From positions 124,001-188,000 of the forward strand of contig JBFWZA010000010.1 of assembly GCA_050185825.1 (NCBI GenBank): 64,000 nt of DNA, given 5' to 3'. Shown piece after piece: positions 27,165-36,130 of this stretch (the first letter of the stretch is position 1; the number at the start of each line of letters is the position of its first letter). A model generated the notes under the pieces. It did not search any database, was not told the origin of the DNA, and saw nothing but the letters and a program-made list of their open reading frames with translations. Source of the DNA: SZUA-309 sp050185825. Its GTDB lineage: Bacteria; Pseudomonadota; Gammaproteobacteria; Pseudomonadales; Azotimanducaceae. Both the position numbers and the translations under genes were made by a program.

Positions 27165-28283
27165 TCAGATCACGATGAGCTCGGCGTGCAGCGAGCCCGC
27201 CTGCTTGAGCGCTTCCAGGATCGCCACCAGGTCGCCTGGTGCCGCACCCACCTCGTTCACCGCCCGGACGATGCTGTCCAGGCTCACGTCGGGGGCGAAC
27301 AGGAACATGCGGGCGCCGTCCTCCCGGACCTCGATGTTCGTATCCGGTGTGACCACGGTCTGCCCCTGCTGGCTGAACGGTGCCGGCTGGCTGACGTCGA
27401 AATCCTCGGAGATGGTCACCACCAGCGAGCCGTGCGACACCGCGGCGGGTGACACCCGGACGTTGGCGCCGATCACCACGGTACCCGTTCGGGAGTTGAT
27501 GATGACGCGCGCCGGTGCTTCCGCCGGCGTGAACTCGAGATTCTCGATCATCGAGAGGTACGCCACCCGCTGCGCCGGATCCTGCGGTGCCCGGACCTCC
27601 ACGGAGATGGCATCCACCGGCCAGGCGGCACCTGCACCCATCTCGCCGTTGATGCGCGCGGCGACCCGCGATGCCGTGGAGAAATCTCCGGCATGCAGGT
27701 TCAGCGTCAGTGTCGGCCGGCTGGCGAAGTCCGAGGGCACCGATCGCTCCACGGTTGCGCCGTTGGGGATGCGCCCGGCGCTGGGAATGTTCACCGACAC
27801 GCTCGAGCCGTCGTTGCCCTCCACCCCGAGACCGCCCACCACCAGGTTGCCCTGGGCGATGGCGTAGACGTTGCCGTCCAGGCCCTTGAGCGCGGTAACG
27901 AGCAGGCTGCCGCCACGCAGGCTCCGGGCATTGCCGATGGAGGAGACGGTGACGTCGATCTGCTGACCGGGCTTCGCAAAGGGCGGCAGATCCGCGTGCA
28001 CGGACACCGCCGCCACGTTTCTGAGCTGCGGCGTCACACCGGGTGGCACCACGAGACCCAACTGGGACAACAGGTTCTTCAACGCCTGGATGGTGAACGG
28101 CGCCTGGGACGTCTGGTCACCCGAGCTGTCGAGACCCACCACCAGGCCCACGCCAACGAGCTGGTTAGGGCGCACACCGGCGAACGCGCCCACGTCCTTG
28201 ATCCTGTCCGCGTGCCCCCCCGGCGCCGGCAGGCACAGCAACACCGACAGGCCGATCGAAAGCAGATGTCTGGTGTTCGTCAT
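27165..28283 (-). CDS. flgI: FlgI, flagellar P-ring protein
   Basis: FlgI forms the periplasmic P ring. The ATG at 28283 (MTNTRHLLSIGLSVLLCLPAPGGHA) gives a typical Sec signal peptide; the frame extends upstream but only within flgH. The mature protein begins DRIKDVGAFAGVRPNQLVGVGLVVGL, the FlgI signature, and ends with SLHAELIVI. The length is 372 aa, normal. The start shares one base with the flgH stop (TGATG). Confidence 0.97.
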   Translation of the reverse strand: MTNTRHLLSIGLSVLLCLPAPGGHADRIKDVGAFAGVRPNQLVGVGLVVGLDSSGDQTSQAPFTIQALKNLLSQLGLVVPPGVTPQLRNVAAVSVHADLPPFAKPGQQIDVTVSSIGNARSLRGGSLLVTALKGLDGNVYAIAQGNLVVGGLGVEGNDGSSVSVNIPSAGRIPNGATVERSVPSDFASRPTLTLNLHAGDFSTASRVAARINGEMGAGAAWPVDAISVEVRAPQDPAQRVAYLSMIENLEFTPAEAPARVIINSRTGTVVIGANVRVSPAAVSHGSLVVTISEDFDVSQPAPFSQQGQTVVTPDTNIEVREDGARMFLFAPDVSLDSIVRAVNEVGAAPGDLVAILEALKQAGSLHAELIVI

Positions 28284-28948
28284 CAGAATCCTGCCCAGGG
28301 CGAGTTGAAGAAGCGGGCCAGCCATCCCATGCTGTTGGCGTCGTTCACCGCGCCGCGACCGCCGTAGCTGATGTCGGACAGGGCCAGACGGTCCGAGGTG
28401 ATCGTGTTGTTGGTGCTGATGTCGATGGGGCGGACGATGCCGGAGATGGTCACGAACTCGCTGCCCTGGTTGAGCGAGATCTGCTTTCTGCCGGCCACCT
28501 TCAGGTTGCCGTTCGGGTAACGCTCGACCACCGTCACGGTGATGGTGCCAGCCAGGCTGTTGCTCTGGGAGCTGCCACCCTCGCCGCGGAAGTTCTGATC
28601 GCCCTCCACCGACGCGGACAGCAGCGGATCGCCGCCGGCGGTGATCTCCTGACCGAACAGCGTCGGATTGGCGTTCTCCACGCTCGTTTCCTTCTTGGTG
28701 CTGGTGGTGGCCTTCTTCGACGCGTCGGTCCGCTCCATCAGCAGCACCGTGAGCACATCGCCGACGTTGCGGGCTTTCGGGTCCTCGATGAGCGCCGAGG
28801 TCTGATAGCTCGCGAAGATGGCGCCGTTCACCGGCTGCTCCGCCGGCATGGCCAGCAGATCGCGGTAATCGGGCTCCGGCTGCGGCTGGCTGAGGCAGCC
28901 GGCCAGAGCCACCGGGCTGAGCAGCGCGATGATCATCCGTCGGTTCAT
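28283..28948 (-). CDS. flgH: FlgH, flagellar L-ring lipoprotein
   Basis: FlgH forms the outer-membrane L ring. I chose the ATG at 28948 because GGAG lies 7 nt upstream and it gives a short signal peptide with lipobox LAGC (Cys18). A GTG at 28966 overlapping the flgG stop is the alternative. The mature protein has the conserved NVGDVLTVLLMERTDASKKA, GEGGSSQSNSLAGTITVTVVERYPNGNL and GIVRPIDISTNNTITSDRLALSDISY segments. The length is 221 aa. Confidence 0.96.
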   Translation of the reverse strand: MNRRMIIALLSPVALAGCLSQPQPEPDYRDLLAMPAEQPVNGAIFASYQTSALIEDPKARNVGDVLTVLLMERTDASKKATTSTKKETSVENANPTLFGQEITAGGDPLLSASVEGDQNFRGEGGSSQSNSLAGTITVTVVERYPNGNLKVAGRKQISLNQGSEFVTISGIVRPIDISTNNTITSDRLALSDISYGGRGAVNDANSMGWLARFFNSPWAGF

Positions 28949-28962
28949 GGGGCGCTCCGTGA

Positions 28963-29748
28963 TCACAGGTTGTTGTTCAGGTACTGGAGCATCTGGTCGC
29001 TGGTGGAGATGGCCTTCGAGCTCATCTCGTAGGACCGCTGGGTCTCGATCATGGACACCAGCTCCTCCACCACGTTGACGTTGGAGCCTTCCAGGTAGCC
29101 CTGCTCGATGGTGCCGAGGCCATCGAGCCCGGGCGTGCCGGGATTCGGCGGGCCGCTGGCCGCCGTCTCCAGGTAGAGGTTCATGCCCCTCGGCTGCAGG
29201 CCGCCGGGGTTGATGAAGTCCACCAGCTGCATGGTGCCCACCACGACCGGCGCCGGATCACCCACGAGCTGCACCGAGATGGTGCCGTCGGAGCCGACGG
29301 AGAAATTCTGGACACCCGGCGGCAGGTTGATACCCGGCTGCACGATGTAACCGTTGGCGGTGACGAGCTGGCCGTCCCGGTCAACCTGGAAGGATCCGTC
29401 CCGCGTGTAGCCGCTGGTACCGTCCGGTAGCAGGATCTCGAAGAAACCCCGCCCCTCGACGGCCATATCCAGGGCGTTACCGGTGCTGTTGAGCCCGCCC
29501 TGGGTGAACGTGCGCTCGGTTGCGACGACCCGCACCCCGGTGCCGAGCTGCAGGCCGGAAGGCGACTGGGTGTCCTGCGAGGTCTGTGCGCCTGCCTGCT
29601 GCACGTTCTGATAGAGCATGTCCTCGAACACGGGTCGGCTGCGCTTGAAGCCCGTGGTGGAGGCGTTGGCCAGATTGTTTGATATCACCGACATGCGCGT
29701 CTGCTGCGCGTCGAGACCCGTTTTTGCTGCCCAGAGACCGAGGTTCAT
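28963..29748 (-). CDS. flgG: FlgG, distal rod protein
   Basis: FlgG forms the distal rod. The length, 261 aa, is exactly typical. The N-terminus has TGLDAQQTRMSVISNNLANASTTGFKRSRPVFEDM with the rod-protein motif NNLANxxTTGFK. The C-terminus ends EGSNVNVVEELVSMIETQRSYEMSSKAISTSDQMLQYLNNNL, the FlgG signature. It is followed by flgH and preceded by flgF with a 21-nt gap. Confidence 0.98.
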   Translation of the reverse strand: MNLGLWAAKTGLDAQQTRMSVISNNLANASTTGFKRSRPVFEDMLYQNVQQAGAQTSQDTQSPSGLQLGTGVRVVATERTFTQGGLNSTGNALDMAVEGRGFFEILLPDGTSGYTRDGSFQVDRDGQLVTANGYIVQPGINLPPGVQNFSVGSDGTISVQLVGDPAPVVVGTMQLVDFINPGGLQPRGMNLYLETAASGPPNPGTPGLDGLGTIEQGYLEGSNVNVVEELVSMIETQRSYEMSSKAISTSDQMLQYLNNNL

Positions 29749-29769
29749 CTGTTCACTCCCTTCTGTGCC

Positions 29770-30513
29770 TTAAGACATGCGCATCAGGCTGGCGGCGGCC
29801 GTTGCGTTCTCGTTGGCGGTGTCCATCATCCGCACCTGCATCTCGAACTGACGCGAGATCTCGATCATGCTCACCAGCGCGTCCACCACGTTGACGTTGG
29901 AGGACTCCAGCACGCCGGAGGTCAGGCGGACCCTGGCGTCCGCCTCGGCGACGCTGCCGTCCCACATCCGCATCAGGCCGTCTTCGCCCCTGACCAGATC
30001 CTCCGCCGGCGGATCCACGAGCTTCAGCCGGGTGACGGCGGCGATGGTCTCCGCGCCCTGTCCCTTGCCGATCACGGACACGGTACCGTCGCCGCCGATG
30101 CTCAGCTTGTTGTGTGGCGGAACGGCGACGGGGCCGCCGCTGTCACCGAGCACCGGATGCCCGGCACCCGTCGTCAGCACGCCGAGGGCGGTCACCCGCA
30201 GATCACCGGCCCGCGTGTAGGCTTCAGAGCCGTCCGGCGCCTGCACGGCAATCCAGCCGGAGCCGCTCACCGCCACGTCGAGCTCGTTGCCCGTGGTGAC
30301 GAGCGCACCCTGGGCGTGGCTCCAGCCGCCGGGTGTGACCAGGGTGTTGACCCGGGTCTCGTAGCCGGGACCTTCCACGTCCACACCCTGGAAGCCGTGC
30401 AGCTCGGCGCGGAAACCCGTGGTGTTGGCGTTGGCCAGGTTGTGGCTGACGATCGCCTGCGCACGGTCGATCTGCTTGGCTCCGTTCATGGCAACGTAGA
30501 TCAGTTCGTCCAT
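29770..30513 (-). CDS. flgF: FlgF, proximal rod protein
   Basis: FlgF is a proximal rod component. The 247-aa protein shows AQAIVSHNLANANTTGFRAELHGF at the N-terminus and ESSNVNVVDALVSMIEISRQFEMQVRMMDTANENATAAASLMR at the C-terminus, in line with FlgF. It starts with ATG (MDELIYVAMNGAKQ), 28 nt after flgE. No promoter is seen in that gap, so it is probably part of the flgB operon. Confidence 0.96.
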   Translation of the reverse strand: MDELIYVAMNGAKQIDRAQAIVSHNLANANTTGFRAELHGFQGVDVEGPGYETRVNTLVTPGGWSHAQGALVTTGNELDVAVSGSGWIAVQAPDGSEAYTRAGDLRVTALGVLTTGAGHPVLGDSGGPVAVPPHNKLSIGGDGTVSVIGKGQGAETIAAVTRLKLVDPPAEDLVRGEDGLMRMWDGSVAEADARVRLTSGVLESSNVNVVDALVSMIEISRQFEMQVRMMDTANENATAAASLMRMS

Positions 30514-30541
30514 GGCTGCGGTTCCTTCAGGCCTTCAGACG

Positions 30542-31759
30542 TCAGCGGATGTTGATGATGGTCTGGGTGATCGCGTCCGCCGTGGAGATCACCTGGGCGT
30601 TCGCCTGGAAGTTCCGCTGTGCGGTGATCATGTTCACGAGCTGGTCCGTCAGATCCACGTTGGACGCTTCCAGCGCGCCCGCCTGGATCAGACCGAAGGT
30701 CGCCGTGCCGGCTTCCCCACGCAGCGCATCGCCAGAAGCGAAGGTCTCCACCCAGTTGGTGTCGCTGATCTGGCCGAGGTTGCTCACGCTCGCGAAGTTG
30801 GACAGCGCCACCTTGCCGAGCTCGTCCGATCTGCCGTTGGTGTAACGGGCGAACACCACCCCGGTGGGATCGATTTCGATACCCGTCAGTCGGCCGGCCG
30901 TGAAGCCGTCCTGCGAGAGGTTGTTCACCGCGTAGTTGCCGCCGAACTGGGTGGTGCGCGACAGATCCAGCTCCAGGTTGATGTCTGCCGCACCGTTGCC
31001 GGGCGGGTAAGGCGGCAGCGTGATCAGCCCGCCGGCGGGCGCCACGATCTGCCCGGCGGAATCGAAGGTCAGCGCGTTCGCACCGCCCACCTGGGTTCCG
31101 TCCACCACCATGTAGGTGTCCCAGGTGTTCACCGCCGCCCCCCTGACGAAGTACACGGCCGCCGTATGCGCAGCACCCAGCGAGTCGTAGACCGTGGTGG
31201 AGGTGGTGTGGTTGAAGCTGGTGGCATCAGCCGGATCGAACACCGCCGTGGCGGGTGGCAGCGCGTTTGCCGGCAGGTTCACGCCGAGTTCGATCTCGCT
31301 GGTGGCCTGCGGTGGGTTCTGACCCGTGAGCAGCCGGAGGTCCGCCAGCTCGCCGGTGTTGAACACCCCGCCACCGAGCGGCGGGTAGACCTGCAGACGG
31401 CGACCGTCCGCATCCACCACGTAGCCGTCGCGATCCGCGGCGAAGGCGCCGGCGCGGGTGTAGGTCAGCGCGCCCGAGCTGCTCAGGGTGAAGAAGCCCT
31501 GACCGGTGATGGCCAGGTCCAGCGTGTTGCCGGTGAAGTCCACATTGCCCTGGGTGAACTCCTGGGCGATGTTCTTCAGCCGCACACCGCTGCCGATGGC
31601 GTTGGAGGTCAGCGACTCGGAGCTCGCCGCGAACACCTCCGCGAACTCCGCGCGTGACTGCTTGAAACCGTTGGTATTGGCGTTGGCGATATTGTTCGCC
31701 GTGACGCTCAGGTCGTCCGATGCGGCGTTCAGGCCGCTGAGTGCGATGTTGAATGGCAT
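30542..31759 (-). CDS. flgE: FlgE, hook protein
   Basis: FlgE builds the hook. The 405-aa protein starts MPFNIALSGLNAASDDLSVTANNIANANTNGFKQSRAEFAEVF. It contains the TFDxxGxxh-like strand SAGQIVAPAGG and ends LEASNVDLTDQLVNMITAQRNFQANAQVISTADAITQTIINIR, both typical. It lies 40 nt after flgD. Confidence 0.97.
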   Translation of the reverse strand: MPFNIALSGLNAASDDLSVTANNIANANTNGFKQSRAEFAEVFAASSESLTSNAIGSGVRLKNIAQEFTQGNVDFTGNTLDLAITGQGFFTLSSSGALTYTRAGAFAADRDGYVVDADGRRLQVYPPLGGGVFNTGELADLRLLTGQNPPQATSEIELGVNLPANALPPATAVFDPADATSFNHTTSTTVYDSLGAAHTAAVYFVRGAAVNTWDTYMVVDGTQVGGANALTFDSAGQIVAPAGGLITLPPYPPGNGAADINLELDLSRTTQFGGNYAVNNLSQDGFTAGRLTGIEIDPTGVVFARYTNGRSDELGKVALSNFASVSNLGQISDTNWVETFASGDALRGEAGTATFGLIQAGALEASNVDLTDQLVNMITAQRNFQANAQVISTADAITQTIINIR

Positions 31760-31799
31760 GTCGTCTCCTTACCGTTCAATGCTGCTGTTTATGTCCCGC

Positions 31800-32483
31800 T
31801 CAACCACCCGTCGCGCCGATGCGGCGGACATCTGCCAGGGCGATCTCACCGAGCTGCGCCAGGTTGAGCACAACCCCGTTGGCGCTGCCCAGCGTGACGC
31901 TGTCCACTCGTGCCTCGAGGAGTACCGGGAGCTCCTCCTGCATGCCGGCAGGCCCGCCGATCACCTCGATTCCGTATGCTCCGGGCGGCATGCGCTCACC
32001 CAGGTCGTTCAGCCCGTCCCACTCGAAGTAGTTGAGCCCTGCCTCCTGCACGCCCAGGTCGATACGGCGCACCAGCGCACCTGCCGCGTCCGTGACTCTC
32101 AACACCATCGACGGCGTGCTGACGGCCAGCTCCGCCGCGCCGCGAATACCCCCGGTCGGCTCGAGCACGCCCGTAGCTGCCGGCACCAGCACGTCACGCC
32201 CGATCAGCCCGGAAGCCTGCAGCGCCTGGTCCGAGTACAGGGAGCTCGCAAACGAGGAGAAGGATTCCTGCAGCTGCTCGATGCCCGACACCGTGCCGAA
32301 CTGAGCGAGCTGACCGAGAAAGTCGCCGTTCTCCATCGGCTTGAACGGATCCTGGTTCCTGAACTGCGCGATCATCAGCTCGAGGAACGCTTCCTGCTGC
32401 AACGCGCCGCTGGACGGATTGCGCGTCGCCGAGTCCGGCGTTCTCGTCAGGCCAAGCTCGGTGAGCACTGAAAGGTCCGGCAT
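31800..32483 (-). CDS. flgD: FlgD, hook-capping scaffold protein
   Basis: FlgD caps the growing hook and is needed for its assembly. The 227-aa protein has the conserved N-terminal part QEAFLELMIAQFRNQDPFKPMENGDFLGQLAQFGTVSGIEQLQ. The C-terminal tudor/fibronectin-like part is GLNYFEWDGLNDLGERMPPGAYGIEV. It lies between flgC and flgE on the minus strand. Confidence 0.96.
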   Translation of the reverse strand: MPDLSVLTELGLTRTPDSATRNPSSGALQQEAFLELMIAQFRNQDPFKPMENGDFLGQLAQFGTVSGIEQLQESFSSFASSLYSDQALQASGLIGRDVLVPAATGVLEPTGGIRGAAELAVSTPSMVLRVTDAAGALVRRIDLGVQEAGLNYFEWDGLNDLGERMPPGAYGIEVIGGPAGMQEELPVLLEARVDSVTLGSANGVVLNLAQLGEIALADVRRIGATGG

Positions 32484-32495
32484 TCCGATATCTCC

Positions 32496-32903
32496 TTACT
32501 GTCCCAGCCGGAGCGTGCCGAGCAGCAGCTCCTTGGTGGTGTTCAGCACCTCCACGTTGCTCTGATAGGAGCGGGACGCGGAGAGCATGTTGACCATCTC
32601 CTCGATCGGATTGACGTTGGTGGCATAGACGTAGCCGGACTCGTCTGCGAGCGGATGATCCGGCTGGTAGCGCTGCACCGGCTCCAGCGAGCTCTCGACG
32701 ATCCCGAGCACCCGCACGCCGGCAGATTCCTGCGCACCCTCGAGCAGATAGGTGGAGAAGACCGGATGACGGCCGCGGTAGGCCTCCTCCGGTGTGCCCG
32801 CCAGGTTGTCAACGTTGGCCAGGTTGCTGGAGGTGACGTTGAGCCTGAGGCTCTGCGCCCGCATGCCCGAGCCCGCCACATCGAAGATGTCGAACATGGC
32901 CAT
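32496..32903 (-). CDS. flgC: FlgC, proximal rod protein
   Basis: FlgC is a proximal rod protein. The length of 135 aa is typical. It shows FDVAGSGMRAQSLRLNVTSSNLANVDNLAGTPEEAYRGRHPVF at the N-terminus and YVYATNVNPIEEMVNMLSASRSYQSNVEVLNTTKELLLGTLRLGQ at the C-terminus. The start shares one base with the flgB stop (TAATG), indicating translational coupling. Confidence 0.97.
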   Translation of the reverse strand: MAMFDIFDVAGSGMRAQSLRLNVTSSNLANVDNLAGTPEEAYRGRHPVFSTYLLEGAQESAGVRVLGIVESSLEPVQRYQPDHPLADESGYVYATNVNPIEEMVNMLSASRSYQSNVEVLNTTKELLLGTLRLGQ

Positions 32904-33343
32904 TACTGACCTCCGGTGATGGCCATCTTCAGGCCACGGATCTTGCCCGTGAGGAACATGAGGCTCGCCTGGTACTGCACGGCGTTCTCCGCGAAGTTCG
33001 CCTGCTCGACCTCGGCTTCCACCGTGTTGCCGTCCAGCGTCGGCTGGTAGGGGTTGCGATAGAGGAGCGGGCCCGAAGCGGCGTCCCAGGCGCCGACGGC
33101 GATGTGCCGGCTATCGGTGGCGGCCATGCGGACGGCCGGCACCGAGGGTGACCCTTCGCTACCGGTCCGGTTCTGATGGGCGCTCAGCACCGAAGCGAAG
33201 TCGACGTCCCTGGCCTGGAACCCCGGGGTGTCCGCGTTGGCGAGGTTCGAGGCGAGCACCCGGCTGCGCTCCGAGCGGAACTGAAGCGCCGGAGCGTGGA
33301 TACCGAAGTGACGGTCCAGGGTGTTTGCGAAAATCGGGCTCAT
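32903..33343 (-). CDS. flgB: FlgB, proximal rod protein
   Basis: FlgB is the first gene of the rod-hook operon. I chose the ATG at 33343 (MSPIFANTLDRHFGIHAPAL), which matches the usual FlgB N-terminus; a start at 33382 would run through the promoter. The motif SNLANADTPGFQARDVDF is diagnostic. The length is 146 aa. A consensus sigma-54 box lies 35 nt upstream. flgA, flgM and flgN, often upstream of flgB, are not present; the pilus locus lies there instead. Confidence 0.96.
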   Translation of the reverse strand: MSPIFANTLDRHFGIHAPALQFRSERSRVLASNLANADTPGFQARDVDFASVLSAHQNRTGSEGSPSVPAVRMAATDSRHIAVGAWDAASGPLLYRNPYQPTLDGNTVEAEVEQANFAENAVQYQASLMFLTGKIRGLKMAITGGQ

Positions 33344-33377
33344 TTCCGGCTCGCCGTTGCTGAGTTGACTGCCAGAA

Positions 33378-33393
33378 AGCAACGGCCGTGCCA
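33378..33393 (-). promoter_or_regulatory. Sigma-54 promoter of the flgB operon
   Basis: On the minus strand: TGGCAC-GGCCG-TTGCT, a full match to the sigma-54 consensus TGGCAC-N5-TTGCW. It lies 35 nt upstream of the flgB ATG. It should be activated by FlrC (class III) as in other polar-flagellum cascades. It is the strongest promoter call in the window. Confidence 0.88.
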
Positions 33394-33501
33394 GAAACGT
33401 AACCTGCTGTTTTTACGGCATAAACTTTGACCAGAGCAGCGAGGAACGGCAAGCGGCTGCCGGCGGCCGGCAAGGGTGTGCCCGCTGCGCGGAGGGCGCT
33501 G

Positions 33502-36114
33502 TCAGGGCAGCGCATCAGAGGCTGGTACGCTCGGTGCGGCCAGCGTCAGATCCACATCGAAAACGAAATCGTCGACCAGGACGGCACGCCGGACCGCCTC
33601 ACCGCCCTCTCCCGTACGCACCTCGTACCTTCCTGCCGACAGGCCGCTCATCTGATAGTAGCCATAGGGGTCCGTGCGCACGGTGGCCACGGGCTCACCG
33701 TCGGCCGTGACCAGCGCCAGGCGGATACCGGCGACACCGGCACCGGACCCATCGGTGACACGGCCCGAGAGCCCGAACTCCTGGCTGACGCTGAAATCCA
33801 CCGGTGTCGTCGCAGCAGGGAGCACGCGAACCCGATAGGTTACTTTCTGCGGCGAGTAACTCATGGGCAGGTGCTCTGCGCCGAGCGCCACCTCGTGCAC
33901 GCCGGGTGCAACATCGCGGACGAAGAAATACCGGCCGCGGAGAACCGCCGTGTAGGGGCGTCCGTCGATAAGGATGACGACTTTGTCCACACCCTGCGCT
34001 GCCAGGCTACTGCCGTCGTCGAGCATCACCCGGCCGCCGATGGAACCTGCACGGCTCTGAATGAAATCGTTGCGTGCGGGCATGGGCCGCCAACCGGAAA
34101 ACGCCAGGTCCAGAGACAGCGTCCAGCGCACCTGCAGCCCTGGTCTCGCGAAATCCGTTGCGACCGGCTCGTCCCGGATCTCCAGGTCGGAGAAAAAGCC
34201 CGGCAGAACCGTGGTCTGCCAGTTGAGCCGGTAGCCGGCACCACCGTCACCGGCGATCAGGCTGCCGGCGAGCAGCGACCGGTCGTCGTAGGGATTGGGG
34301 TACCAGATTGCACCCGCCTCGCCGACGACCGCTTCCGGGTCACGCAGGTGGCGGACACGACCGAAGAACTCCAGCGCCTCGTTCCGGTAGTAGCGGTACT
34401 CCGCACGCTCGCCGAAGCTCTCGGACACGAACTCGAACCAGTCCCGTTCCCTGTGACTGGTGCGGACGTCCACCCGGTAGTCACCGTCGAAATCGGGCCA
34501 GATCCTGGCGAAATTCCGGCTGCCGAACCTCCATGACAAGCCAGGCAACAGGAAGTCCCGGTCCTTGCTGGCTGTGCGGTCGGAGCGCCCGTATGCGCCT
34601 ACGGATACCACCGGCGAGATCCAGTACTCGTAACGCAGCTCGTTGAACTGCTGAGCCGCAGCGAATTCTCCACGGAAGCCCTCGCCGTACTCCTGCACCC
34701 GACCATTCAGCACCCAGCGCTCGCCCCGGCCATAGAGATCCATGCTGTACCCCTGCTCCCCCGCATGCTGACCCACGGATGCGGTAGCGGCCCACTTTCG
34801 ACCCAGAGATGCTGAGATCCCTGCCACCTGATGGACGCTGCCGTCCGCTGATTGAATGCCGGCCTCCAGCGTCAGATGTTCGGTCAGCCCGTAGCGGGCC
34901 AGGGCAAAGGCGGCTTCTCCCCCGGAACCACGGAACGGATCCAGCGGGTTGCCATTCATCCCGGCTCCGGCGAAGGCGACTGTCTGACCACGATCGAGCA
35001 GCAGGTCGATGGGCGTCTGGGTGAAGTCCTGTACATCGATCTCAACCATGGAACGCTGGTCGAGTATGTGCACCTTCACCGAATGAAACTGAAGGGAATT
35101 GCTCGGCACCTGGTCGAACCGGTAAGTGCCGTCGAGCTGTACGCGCAGGCGCGCCACGGGCCGGCCGTCGATCCGGAGCTCCGCAATGGCGCCAGGCTGC
35201 GAGATACCCTCGATTTCCTTGGTGGGAATACCGAAGCTGCGCACATAGTCGCTGCGCGTCTGGTCCCGATAGGGATCGAAGCGTATCCGCTCCGAGCTGT
35301 AGAGCGCCTGAGCGCCGGTGGTCTCCACGGTCGGCAGCAGGGGGTTGATCACCACCTGCTGGTTGCCGACAAGCGCCTGAACGTGGCTGAAGTCCCTCAT
35401 CCAGTAGTAGTCCTGAGCGCGGACGTCCTGGTCGTCCTGTCGGACCACCTCTCCGCGCCAGATGCCCTCCCCCAGCCTGCCGCGCAGGAGCAGATTGCTG
35501 TAGCCGTAGGAATAATCGTCGTTCGCGAGCTGGGTATGGTCCAGACGTATCTGCGTGAGGCCGAACGAGGACGGCGCAAACTGCACATCCTTGCCGTCCG
35601 CCGCTTCGAACGCGTCGGCGGCCGGCCCGTGCTGCTGCCACCAGGGCAGCGTCAGATTGAAGGCGTACCGCTCGGGCGAGAACTCCCAGCGCACCTTGAG
35701 CACCTCGTCGAGCAGCGTGGCGTCGAAGAACAGCTCGCCGTAAAGGTCGCGGAAGTGGTGAGCGGGTGCTTCCACCTCGCCACCTGGGGTGATCAGAACC
35801 AACCGACCCGCCCGAACGGTGCCGCGCACGCCGATCTCGCCGAGTAGCGTCGCTGGCAGGTAGTAGCTGGCGCCCAGGCGGTAGACCACACGCGCATCGA
35901 GCTCCCGGCCATCGACGATGATGCCGACGAGCTCGCTCGATGGGTCGCGACCGTCAGCGACGCTCCCGGGGAATCGCAGGTCACCGTAGTCGCCGTCGAA
36001 TCCGGTAAAAAGCAGTTCCGGGTGCACCCCATCGGCAGCGACCGAAACGCGCACCGCCGCGATGAGCAGCGTGGTGGCGATCATCCACCTGAGTCTGGTT
36101 GGCGTCCCTGCCAT
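33502..36114 (-). CDS. Divergent chaperone-usher-like outer-membrane usher
   Basis: This 870-aa protein probably forms the outer-membrane pore of a pilus system. A signal peptide is visible after the chosen ATG (MAGTPTRLRWMIATTLLIAAVRVSVAA). The order appears to be an N-terminal beta domain (LVGIIVDGRELDARVVYRLG), then an usher-like stretch (AIAELRIDGRPVARLRVQLDGTYRFDQVP) resembling the FimD 'G-x-x-Y-x-I/F-x-D' turn, and a long barrel with alternating aromatic strands. At the C-terminus are two Ig/carboxypeptidase-regulatory-like domains (SIGGRVMLDDG..., then GLSGRVTDGSGAGVAGIRL ... DPYGYYQMSGLSAGRYEV). Resemblance to FimD/PapC is distant; the TcfC/CS1-type ushers are closer in style. The last gene of the pilin-tip-chaperone-usher run, it ends 158 nt before flgB. 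Confidence 0.65.
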   Translation of the reverse strand: MAGTPTRLRWMIATTLLIAAVRVSVAADGVHPELLFTGFDGDYGDLRFPGSVADGRDPSSELVGIIVDGRELDARVVYRLGASYYLPATLLGEIGVRGTVRAGRLVLITPGGEVEAPAHHFRDLYGELFFDATLLDEVLKVRWEFSPERYAFNLTLPWWQQHGPAADAFEAADGKDVQFAPSSFGLTQIRLDHTQLANDDYSYGYSNLLLRGRLGEGIWRGEVVRQDDQDVRAQDYYWMRDFSHVQALVGNQQVVINPLLPTVETTGAQALYSSERIRFDPYRDQTRSDYVRSFGIPTKEIEGISQPGAIAELRIDGRPVARLRVQLDGTYRFDQVPSNSLQFHSVKVHILDQRSMVEIDVQDFTQTPIDLLLDRGQTVAFAGAGMNGNPLDPFRGSGGEAAFALARYGLTEHLTLEAGIQSADGSVHQVAGISASLGRKWAATASVGQHAGEQGYSMDLYGRGERWVLNGRVQEYGEGFRGEFAAAQQFNELRYEYWISPVVSVGAYGRSDRTASKDRDFLLPGLSWRFGSRNFARIWPDFDGDYRVDVRTSHRERDWFEFVSESFGERAEYRYYRNEALEFFGRVRHLRDPEAVVGEAGAIWYPNPYDDRSLLAGSLIAGDGGAGYRLNWQTTVLPGFFSDLEIRDEPVATDFARPGLQVRWTLSLDLAFSGWRPMPARNDFIQSRAGSIGGRVMLDDGSSLAAQGVDKVVILIDGRPYTAVLRGRYFFVRDVAPGVHEVALGAEHLPMSYSPQKVTYRVRVLPAATTPVDFSVSQEFGLSGRVTDGSGAGVAGIRLALVTADGEPVATVRTDPYGYYQMSGLSAGRYEVRTGEGGEAVRRAVLVDDFVFDVDLTLAAPSVPASDALP

Positions 36115-36130
36115 ACCGGAAAATCGTCCC

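Noticed and set aside
33394..33501. Possible terminator between the usher and flgB
   Set aside because: GC-rich inverted repeats are present, but no T-run follows on the minus strand and the stems are imperfect.
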